Source: an uncultured Myxococcales bacterium
GTDB lineage: Bacteria > Myxococcota_A > Polyangia > Polyangiales > Polyangiaceae
DNA: 38,410 nt
Reading direction: 5' to 3'
Assembly: GCA_937872925.1 (NCBI GenBank)
Contig: CALMUT010000100.1
Coordinates: forward strand, 1-38,410
Under the pieces are notes generated by a model, which was not told where the DNA came from, ran no database searches, and saw nothing but the letters and a program-made list of their open reading frames with translations. A program made the position numbers and the translations under genes. Shown piece by piece: positions 33,082 to 38,410 of this stretch (within the stretch, counting starts at the first letter, position 1; every line of letters begins with the position of its first letter).

Positions 33082-33267
33082 TTACCAGCTCGCCTTGGTC
33101 AGGCCGGGGAGTTCACCCTTGAGCCCCAAGAGGCGCAGGCAAATCCGGCAAAGTTTGAAGTCTCGGTAGTAGGCGCGGGAGCGTCCGCAGACCTGGCAGC
33201 GACTATTTGCCCGAGTGGAAAACTTCGGCACTCGGTTGAGTTTCGCCCATTGAGATGCGCGTGCCAT
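33082..33267 (-). CDS. rpsN: 30S ribosomal protein S14, zinc-binding type Z
   Basis: The product has 61 residues, the short zinc form; the non-zinc form is about 100. C24, C27, C40 and C43 (CQVC and CRIC) hold the metal. The C-terminus GLKGELPGLTKASW is typical. It sits between rplE and rpsH. The presence of zinc forms of S4, S14 and L36 in this cluster suggests that zinc-free copies, if any, lie elsewhere. Confidence 0.98.
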   Translation of the reverse strand: MARASQWAKLNRVPKFSTRANSRCQVCGRSRAYYRDFKLCRICLRLLGLKGELPGLTKASW

Positions 33268-33288
33268 TTTTCTCGATTCCTTGCTTGC

Positions 33289-33843
33289 TCAGTTACGAAA
33301 CGGCATGCCCAAAAGCTTGAGAAGCTCGCGAGCTTCCTCGTCGTTTTCGGCCGTGCTGTTAATGGTGACGTTCATGCCCTTGACCTTGTCGACACCGTCG
33401 AAACTGATCTCGGGGAACACGATCTGCTCACGCAGACCCAGGGTGTAGTTGCCAGCGCCGTCAAAGGCGCGGGGGCTGACGCCGCGAAAGTCGCGGACGC
33501 GGGGTAGGCTGAGGGTGATCAAACGGTCCAAGAACTCCCACATGCGTTCCTTGCGCAGGGTGACCTTGGCCCCGATGGGCATGCCTTCACGCAACTTGAA
33601 ACTGGCGATGGACTTCTTGGCACGGGTCACCACCGGCTTCTGGCCCGTGATGGTCGCGAGTTCGACAACGGCAGAATCCACCAACTTGGGGTTCGCCACG
33701 GCTTCCCCGAGCCCCATGTTCACGACGATCTTCGTGATCTTGGGAACCTGCATCGGGTTCTTGTAGCCAAAGCGCTTCATGAGCGCCGGGACCGCTTCCT
33801 TTGTGTACTTCTCCCGCATGCGCGGCGCGACTGTCTCGGTCAT
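33289..33843 (-). CDS. rplE: 50S ribosomal protein L5
   Basis: The product has 184 residues. L5 binds 5S rRNA and contacts S13 across the subunit interface. [38 protein letters not shown] and [19 protein letters not shown] are family blocks. Its ATG overlaps the rplX stop (ATGA). Confidence 0.98.
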   Translation of the reverse strand: MTETVAPRMREKYTKEAVPALMKRFGYKNPMQVPKITKIVVNMGLGEAVANPKLVDSAVVELATITGQKPVVTRAKKSIASFKLREGMPIGAKVTLRKERMWEFLDRLITLSLPRVRDFRGVSPRAFDGAGNYTLGLREQIVFPEISFDGVDKVKGMNVTINSTAENDEEARELLKLLGMPFRN

Positions 33844-34163
33844 GCGTTGTCCTCTGCGGCGACGATGGTGGCGCCACTCTTGGCGACGCGGACCTTGGCG
33901 CCGTCCTTTTCCTGAATGCGCACGCGTGTGGGCTTTCCGCCCTCCGGATCGACCGGCATGACGTTGCTGAGATGCAGGGGTGCCTCGACCTCCAAGATGC
34001 CACCGGGGCCCGCCTGAGTGGCCCGCATGTGACGCTTGATGCGATTGACGCCCTCAATCACAACACGGTCCTTGTCCTTGAGTAGCCGCAGCACCTTGCC
34101 GCGCTTACCCTTTTCGTTGCCGCTGATCACGACAACTTCGTCTCCGACTCTAACGCGCTCCAT
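33840..34163 (-). CDS. rplX: 50S ribosomal protein L24
   Basis: The product has 107 residues. L24 initiates large-subunit assembly by binding the 5' end of 23S rRNA. The KOW motif ([20 protein letters not shown]) is at the N-terminus, and [20 protein letters not shown] follows. It lies 31 nt after rplN and overlaps rplE by 4 nt. Confidence 0.97.
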   Translation of the reverse strand: MERVRVGDEVVVISGNEKGKRGKVLRLLKDKDRVVIEGVNRIKRHMRATQAGPGGILEVEAPLHLSNVMPVDPEGGKPTRVRIQEKDGAKVRVAKSGATIVAAEDNA

Positions 34164-34194
34164 GTCTAACTCCCGAATCCTGACTCCGTGACCC

Positions 34195-34563
34195 TCAGAG
34201 AACTTCCGGTGCCAGGGAAATGATCTTCATGAACTTCTTGCCGCGAAGCTCGCGGGCAACCGGCCCAAAGATGCGTGTTCCAACCGGCTCCAATTGGGCG
34301 TTGATGAGAACAGCGCTGTTGTTGTCGAACTTGATGTAGGTGCCGTCTTGTCGGCGATACTCGCGCTTGGTGCGCACAACGACGGCCTTGGCGGTTTCGC
34401 CCTTCTTGACCTTGCTGCCCGGCAGCGCCTCTTTGATGCTGACGACGATGATGTCGCCGAGGGCTGCATAGCGCCGTCGTGACCCGCCGAGCACCTTGAT
34501 GCACTGCACCAGCTTGGCGCCAGAGTTGTCGGCGATGTCCAGAAAAGATGCTGTTTGAATCAT
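34195..34563 (-). CDS. rplN: 50S ribosomal protein L14
   Basis: The product has 122 residues, exact family length. L14 lies at the subunit interface. [40 protein letters not shown] and the C-terminus [12 protein letters not shown] are diagnostic. It begins 13 nt after rpsQ. Confidence 0.98.
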   Translation of the reverse strand: MIQTASFLDIADNSGAKLVQCIKVLGGSRRRYAALGDIIVVSIKEALPGSKVKKGETAKAVVVRTKREYRRQDGTYIKFDNNSAVLINAQLEPVGTRIFGPVARELRGKKFMKIISLAPEVL

Positions 34564-34576
34564 GACGGCAAACTCC

Positions 34577-34885
34577 TCAGGAAAGCTCTTGAGCGGGGCG
34601 CTCTAGCAGCTTGACGACCTGCCAACGCTTGTTCTTGGACAGGGGCCGATGCTCCACGATTTCCACGCGATCGCCCTTGCGGTACTCGTTCTTCTCGTCG
34701 TGCGCCTGGTAACGTTGACGGACACGGACGTACTTCTTGTACATCGGCTCCATCTTGAAGCGGACCACTTCGACAATGATGGTTTTGTCCATCTTGTCGC
34801 TCCGAACGCGACCAACCAAACGTCGCTTGGAGGGGGCGCCCGAAACTGCGGGGGCGCTCGTATTCGCTGTAGCTTCCGTGCTCAT
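34577..34885 (-). CDS. rpsQ: 30S ribosomal protein S17
   Basis: The product has 102 residues, about 15 more than most S17 proteins because of an Ala/Ser/Thr-rich N-terminal addition ([18 protein letters not shown]). The core ([37 protein letters not shown]) is typical. Its ATG overlaps the rpmC stop (ATGA), so the extended start is well supported. Confidence 0.97.
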   Translation of the reverse strand: MSTEATANTSAPAVSGAPSKRRLVGRVRSDKMDKTIIVEVVRFKMEPMYKKYVRVRQRYQAHDEKNEYRKGDRVEIVEHRPLSKNKRWQVVKLLERPAQELS

Positions 34886-35085
34886 GCTTGCGACTCCTTG
34901 ACGCGACGCTCGTGCAACACTTGGTTAATCCGCGCCAGATCCTTGCGGGTCTTGCTAAGCAGACTCGTGTCGTCGAGCTGTCCCGTGTAGTTCTTCATGC
35001 GATACGAAAACAGGTCCTTGCGTAGCGCGCTCTGCAGCTCGCTAAGGTCCTCCGTCGTGCGCTCTTTGAGTTCACTGCCCTTCAT
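34882..35085 (-). CDS. rpmC: 50S ribosomal protein L29
   Basis: The product has 67 residues from the ATG at 35085, which overlaps the rplP stop by one base (TGATG) and has GAGGAG 7 nt upstream; a GTG one codon earlier is the alternative. L29 lies near the peptide exit and helps bind trigger factor and SRP. The two long helices (KERTTEDLSELQSALRKDLF; LLSKTRKDLARINQVLHERR) are typical. Confidence 0.96.
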   Translation of the reverse strand: MKGSELKERTTEDLSELQSALRKDLFSYRMKNYTGQLDDTSLLSKTRKDLARINQVLHERRVKESQA

Positions 35086-35498
35086 CACAGATCTCCTCGG
35101 GCCAAAAACTTCGTCTGCAGCGGCAGCTTGCTCGATGCCAGCTTGAATGCCTCGCGGGCCAGATCTTCCGGCACGCCGGCGATCTCGAAGAGCACCCGGC
35201 CAGGCTTGACCACGGCCACCCAGAACTCCACGGCGCCCTTGCCGCTACCCATGCGGACTTCCAAGGGCTTTTTGGAAACGGGCTTGTCCGGGAACACGCG
35301 GATGAACAAGCTACCAGCGCGCTTCACGTGACGCTGAATCGCCATACGTGCCGCCTCAATCTGGCGACCCGTCAGCCGACCGCGATCCACGGCTTGCAGC
35401 GCGAAGTCTCCAAAGGACACATCGCTGCCGCGCCAGGCCAGACCTCGGTTTTTGCCCTTCTGGGCTTTGCGGAATTTAGTTCGTTTGGGTTGCAGCAT
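35085..35498 (-). CDS. rplP: 50S ribosomal protein L16
   Basis: The product has 137 residues. L16 helps position tRNA in the A and P sites. [36 protein letters not shown] and [20 protein letters not shown] are family blocks. It starts 21 nt after rpsC and is coupled to rpmC. Confidence 0.98.
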   Translation of the reverse strand: MLQPKRTKFRKAQKGKNRGLAWRGSDVSFGDFALQAVDRGRLTGRQIEAARMAIQRHVKRAGSLFIRVFPDKPVSKKPLEVRMGSGKGAVEFWVAVVKPGRVLFEIAGVPEDLAREAFKLASSKLPLQTKFLARGDL

Positions 35499-35519
35499 GG
35501 CTCGCCTCTTCGGGCTGGC

Positions 35520-36212
35520 TTACTCGGGGATCCGGCGGGCCTTGCGCTGCAAGACTTCGCCTTTGAAGATCCACACCTTGATACCGATAATGCCGTAGGT
35601 GGTACGTGCTTCTGCGAGACCGAAGTCCACATCCGCACGCAGGGTGTGTAGGGGAACGCGGCCTTCGCGATAAGTCTCGACGCGACCCATCTCGGAACCG
35701 CCAAGGCGACCGGCGCAGCGAATGCGCACGCCCTTGGCGCCGAACTTCATCGCCGTCTGCAACGCCTTCTTCATGGCGCGACGGAATGCGATGCGACGCT
35801 CAAGCTGCGTTGCCACGTTCTCAGCGACGAGTTGCGCGTTGGTCTCCGCCTTGCGCACCTCTTGAACGTCGATGAAGACCTCGTTGCTCGTGAAAGACTG
35901 GACACCGGGGAACTTCGTCTCGCCCTTTGCGGCGGAATCCAAGTTGCCGCTCTTTAGGATCTCGATGCCCTTGCCACCCTTGCCGATGACCATGCCGGGC
36001 CGAGCCGTGTAGACGATGACCTTCGCCTTGTTTGCCGCGCGCTCGACTTCGACGCTCGCGACGTTAGCGTTGTACAGGTAGTCCTTGACCGCCCGCTTGA
36101 TGCGAATGTCCTCGTGCAACCACTTCGTATAGTGGGTGTCTTCGTACCACTTGCTCGTCCACGTCTTGATGACGCCGAGCCGAAAGCCATAAGGGTGAGT
36201 CTTTTGTCCCAT
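35520..36212 (-). CDS. rpsC: 30S ribosomal protein S3
   Basis: The product has 230 residues. S3 forms part of the mRNA entry tunnel and helicase. [20 protein letters not shown] starts it; the KH domain includes [20 protein letters not shown] (the GxxG loop), and the C-terminal domain has [20 protein letters not shown]. It starts 9 nt after rplV. Confidence 0.98.
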   Translation of the reverse strand: MGQKTHPYGFRLGVIKTWTSKWYEDTHYTKWLHEDIRIKRAVKDYLYNANVASVEVERAANKAKVIVYTARPGMVIGKGGKGIEILKSGNLDSAAKGETKFPGVQSFTSNEVFIDVQEVRKAETNAQLVAENVATQLERRIAFRRAMKKALQTAMKFGAKGVRIRCAGRLGGSEMGRVETYREGRVPLHTLRADVDFGLAEARTTYGIIGIKVWIFKGEVLQRKARRIPE

Positions 36213-36221
36213 CGTTAGTCC

Positions 36222-36563
36222 TCAGCGTTCATCCAGCTCGATGATGATGTGGCTCATGCCTTTGGTGACCCGAGTCGCGCGGCCCATGGCGCGGGGGCGC
36301 CAGCGCCGCATGTGTTGATCCGGGGCCTTGTCGACAGCGGCCTTGCTTATGTACAGCCCGTCGACGTCCACATTGGGCCGAACGACTTTGGCGTTGGCGA
36401 CTGCGCTCGCCAGAAGTTTTTTTACGACCGGCGCGCCTGCCTTCGGAACGAAGTCCAAGAGCTGCAACGCTTCCGCTGCGTTCCGATCACGGACGAGGTT
36501 GATCACCATCCGCGCCTTGCGGGGGCTGATTCGCTGAAAGTTCGCTTTTGCTCGGCTAATCAT
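36222..36563 (-). CDS. rplV: 50S ribosomal protein L22
   Basis: The product has 113 residues. L22 lines the exit tunnel; the beta-hairpin region (KAPDQHMRRWRPRAMGRATR) and the helical N-terminus (FQRISPRKARMVINLVRD) are diagnostic. It is the first gene of the cluster here. In the usual S10 operon it would be preceded by rpsS, but no rpsS, rplB or other family member is found in the 1.8 kb upstream. Confidence 0.98.
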   Translation of the reverse strand: MISRAKANFQRISPRKARMVINLVRDRNAAEALQLLDFVPKAGAPVVKKLLASAVANAKVVRPNVDVDGLYISKAAVDKAPDQHMRRWRPRAMGRATRVTKGMSHIIIELDER

Positions 36564-36583
36564 TGCGACATTCCTGTGTGCAC

Positions 36584-36697
36584 CTCGGCCGTTACCGAGT
36601 CGTCGCCCCTGCCTCGGAAAATTCCGACGCGAAATGCTTTGAGGGGCGGCCCCATGTCGGCCGCCTTTACGGGCGACCTGAACCGCGGATTTCGCGG
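36584..36697 (-). promoter_or_regulatory. Folded 5' leader of the rplV cluster
   Basis: Three perfect inverted repeats lie in the transcribed leader on the minus strand: CTCGG/CCGAG at 36584-36599, GGCGGCC/GGCCGCC around a 7-nt loop at 36645-36665, and CCGCG/CGCGG at 36683-36697. Such leaders in ribosomal operons are often bound by one of the encoded proteins. Which protein, if any, binds here cannot be seen. Confidence 0.5.
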
Positions 36698-36800
36698 CCT
36701 TCCACGCTGTCCGGGCAACTCGAGGTCACACGGGGGTCGCGCAGAAAAAGGGGACCGCTAACTAGCAGAGCCCTTGAACCTGCGCAAGCCTTCTCAAACC

Positions 36801-36829
36801 CCTAAAACCATGGAAAAAACACTGCTCAA
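36801..36829 (-). promoter_or_regulatory. Candidate promoter of the ribosomal cluster
   Basis: On the minus strand TTGAGC (36829-36824) and TTTAGG (36806-36801) are separated by 17 nt with an AT-rich spacer, rare in this GC-rich window. Transcription would begin near 36794 and give a leader of about 230 nt. The -10 match is modest (3 of 6). Bases 36564-37043 hold no gene on either strand apart from these signals and the start region of the lipoprotein gene. Confidence 0.3.
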
Positions 36830-37043
36830 CTGTTCCCGACTGTCCCTGCGCACCCGGCCGGACCGACGATTCTCGGACGCTTGGGGGTTGGCGCGAAAAA
36901 ACTTCGTCGGTTAAGGTAGTCTGTTCGAATCGCTTGCGTACTTGATCGTCAGACGAGGGTTATCGTTTAGACCGTGGGGACCGCCCGTCAATGGGGTTCC
37001 GCCCGGTCGCTTTGATGCCGAAAAACCGAAGGAGGGCTGCTTA

Positions 37044-37838
37044 ATGCAACTCAAGCTAGAGAAATTCTTGAAAATCACCGCCGTTTTGGCCTCCGCCGGC
37101 GCTTTGGCCGTCGGCTGTACCGTCAACCAGGACGTTGACGACAATCCCAACACCGGCGGAACCGGTGGTGGCAGCGCCGGAACCGGTGGTGGCGCCGCAG
37201 GCAGCGCGGGCAGCTCCGGCTCCGGCGGAACCGCAGGCAGCTCCGGCTCCGGCGGCACGGCCGGTTCTTCGGGTGCGGGAGGCTCCGCTGGCGCGGACGC
37301 CGGCACTGAGTGCCTGGGCGACACCCTGAGCAACCCCGACGCAGGCGTCGAAGGCGGCCCCTGTGGCAACCTCACCTACATCGCGACCACTTGCCCGGGC
37401 CCGGACGCGGGAGCCGAGGGGGCACCTTCCCCGGACGGCGTCGTGCTCTGCGACTACATGCATGCCCACGGCCGCGCCGGCGTGACCGAGGAGCTCTTCA
37501 ACTGCCTCAACGCGCTGCCCGCCGCCTCGGCGTGCGACGCATCCCACACCACCGGTGTGAACGCCTGTATCTCCAGCGTGTTCCCCCAGGCGTGCGACAC
37601 CGGCGGTGTCACGTTCCCCGACGCGGGCGTCGTCACGTGCCAAGACGTGGCCACAAGCTGCCCCGCCGTCAGCGGTGGGACCGTGGGCATCACGGCAAAC
37701 GAGTGCCAAGACTCGATCAACGCCATGAACCCGCAAACCCGCATGGACATCATGCAGTGCTACAACGACGCCGCCCCCGCGACCGGGGACTGCGCCGATG
37801 ACTTCACGGCCTGCGTGTTCGCCATCGACAACTACTAA
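37044..37838 (+). CDS. Predicted cysteine-rich lipoprotein with Gly/Ser/Ala linker
   Basis: The product has 264 residues from the ATG at 37044, which has GGAGGG 8 nt upstream; the open frame extends 34 codons further up without support. The lipobox AVGC places the lipidated cysteine at 25. Residues about 33-78 are a low-complexity Gly/Ser/Ala/Thr linker, a common tether in myxobacterial surface lipoproteins. The rest has many cysteines in spaced pairs (ECLGD, GPCGN, TTCPG, LCDYM), consistent with a disulfide-bonded domain outside the cytoplasm. No family is recognised. It diverges from the ribosomal cluster and ends before a terminator hairpin. Confidence 0.85.
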   Translation: MQLKLEKFLKITAVLASAGALAVGCTVNQDVDDNPNTGGTGGGSAGTGGGAAGSAGSSGSGGTAGSSGSGGTAGSSGAGGSAGADAGTECLGDTLSNPDAGVEGGPCGNLTYIATTCPGPDAGAEGAPSPDGVVLCDYMHAHGRAGVTEELFNCLNALPAASACDASHTTGVNACISSVFPQACDTGGVTFPDAGVVTCQDVATSCPAVSGGTVGITANECQDSINAMNPQTRMDIMQCYNDAAPATGDCADDFTACVFAIDNY

Positions 37839-37858
37839 CCAAACGTCAAACAGCGCGT

Positions 37859-37887
37859 ACGAGCCCTGCCGGGAAGGTGGGGCTCGT
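37859..37887 (+). terminator. Rho-independent-type terminator after the lipoprotein gene
   Basis: ACGAGCCC (37859-37866) pairs with GGGCTCGT (37880-37887), and ATTTTG follows shortly after. It lies 20 nt past the lipoprotein stop. The T run is short. Confidence 0.65.
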
Positions 37888-37895
37888 CGCATTTT

Positions 37896-37965
37896 GTGAG
37901 CGTGGGAGTGAGAGTGGGCGCGAGAGCGAGAGCGAGAGCGAGAGCGGGCGCCGGCGCGGGCGTTG
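37896..37965. repeat. Hexanucleotide-type simple repeat (GAGAGC-rich)
   Basis: A purine-rich tract of imperfect GAGAGC/GAGTGG/GGGCGC units lies between the terminator and the direct repeats. It does not seem to be coding. Confidence 0.75.
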
Positions 37966-37980
37966 ACGGCGCTTCAGTTC

Positions 37981-38183
37981 TTTAGCAGCCACCCAAACAA
38001 GCAGAGCGACGGGGCCGGGGCCCCGGAGCGAGGGGGTTCGGCGGGGGAAGCTTCCCCCGCTTCCGGGCCAAACAGATCCACGATCAGGCGCGATCCGACG
38101 ACGACCCGTGACCCGCGACGACACAAAGACTCTTGGCCCAATGCCGACCCACGTGACCGCGCAAGAATAAACCCACGTGCGCC
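37981..38183. repeat. 203-bp direct repeat, copy 1
   Basis: This block is identical base for base to 38208-38410 by eye; similarity extends about seven bases further upstream with two mismatches. It contains a perfect 20-bp palindrome at 38041-38060 centred on an AAGCTT and a 12-bp palindrome at 38015-38026 (CCGGGGCCCCGG). Open frames through it shift between copies because the period, 227 bp, is not a multiple of three. It looks like a non-coding repeat element. Apart from this pair and the simple repeat, 37888-38410 holds no gene I can support. Confidence 0.92.
38041..38060. repeat. Perfect 20-bp palindrome within repeat copy 1
   Basis: GCGGGGGAAG is followed directly by its complement CTTCCCCCGC. 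The same palindrome is at 38268-38287 in copy 2. It could form a hairpin in RNA or a cruciform in DNA, or bind a dimeric protein. Confidence 0.9.
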
Positions 38184-38207
38184 AATTCCGTCACGACGCG
38201 TCAGCCC

Positions 38208-38410
38208 TTTAGCAGCCACCCAAACAAGCAGAGCGACGGGGCCGGGGCCCCGGAGCGAGGGGGTTCGGCGGGGGAAGCTTCCCCCGCTTCCGGGCCAAAC
38301 AGATCCACGATCAGGCGCGATCCGACGACGACCCGTGACCCGCGACGACACAAAGACTCTTGGCCCAATGCCGACCCACGTGACCGCGCAAGAATAAACC
38401 CACGTGCGCC
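38208..38410. repeat. 203-bp direct repeat, copy 2 (reaches window edge)
   Basis: This second copy of the block at 37981-38183 begins after a 24-bp spacer (38184-38207) and runs to the last base of the window, so it may be longer or be followed by more copies. It has the same 20-bp palindrome and two CACGTG hexamers near its end. Confidence 0.92.

Noticed and set aside
36564..37043. Missed rpsS gene or small gene in the gap upstream of rplV
   Set aside because: No minus-strand frame with S19 motifs exists here, and the plus-strand frame starting at 36563 is the antisense of the leader with no family resemblance.
37846..38351. Minus-strand open frames through the 203-bp repeats
   Set aside because: The two identical copies are read in different frames within the same open frame because the period is 227 bp, so selection for a protein is not evident.
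37981..38410. Possible CRISPR array at the window end
   Set aside because: The repeats are 203 bp with one 24-bp spacer, and no cas genes are near. CRISPR repeats are about 24-48 bp with many spacers.

Overview
This is a high-GC window whose gene content points to a myxobacterium, most likely Polyangiales (Sorangium/Polyangium-like) in the Myxococcota. The pointers are a fragment of a Myxococcus-type cysteine-rich repeat protein (DUF4215-like), a lipoprotein with a Gly/Ser/Ala linker, several proline-rich multidomain proteins (FHA, cyclic-nucleotide-binding and outer-membrane types), and ATP synthase genes split so that only F0 genes lie together. The taxonomic call is an inference from these features; no rRNA gene is present.

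Layout. Bases 2-322 carry the 3' end of the cysteine-rich repeat gene. Bases 376-5768 (minus) hold a proline-rich outer-membrane protein, a degenerate cyclic-nucleotide-binding protein and the DNA translocase FtsK. Bases 5941-12056 (plus) are a run of five genes: HEAT-like lipoprotein, RHH/FHA protein, L,D-transpeptidase, TerB-like protein and ABC1/UbiB-family kinase. Bases 12144-14001 (minus) are an atpZ-atpI-atpB-atpE group with no F1 genes or b subunit nearby. A second proline-rich outer-membrane protein (14156-15079, plus) is followed by a minus-strand group transcribed GAF histidine kinase, two-cluster Fe-S protein, HAMP histidine kinase, RdgB (20404 down to 15105). Bases 20542-24726 (plus) carry acylphosphatase, a helical-repeat membrane protein with an Asp/Ala tail, two coupled unknown genes and a small membrane protein.

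From 36563 down to 24790 (minus) runs one long translation/secretion/transcription cluster: rplV, rpsC, rplP, rpmC, rpsQ, rplN, rplX, rplE, rpsN, rpsH, rplF, rplR, rpsE, rpmD, rplO, secY, adk, infA, rpmJ, rpsM, rpsK, rpsD, rpoA, rplQ. Many junctions are 1-4 nt overlaps. The cluster ends at a strong hairpin shared with the convergent plus-strand gene. Its upstream end is unusual: it begins at rplV, and rpsS-rplB-rplW-rplD-rplC-rpsJ, which usually precede it, are not in the 1.8 kb upstream. That space holds a structured leader, a divergent lipoprotein gene (37044-37838) and two identical 203-bp direct repeats that reach the window edge.

I see no CRISPR array, transposase, tRNA or rRNA gene. The items most worth a second look are the split S10 cluster with its folded leader, the infA gene with no ordinary start codon after its Shine-Dalgarno sequence, the signal-peptide-bearing ATP synthase c subunit with Gln/Glu/Ser residues at sodium-ligand positions, the kinase/Fe-S/kinase/RdgB group, the apparently leaderless promoters, and the terminal direct repeats.
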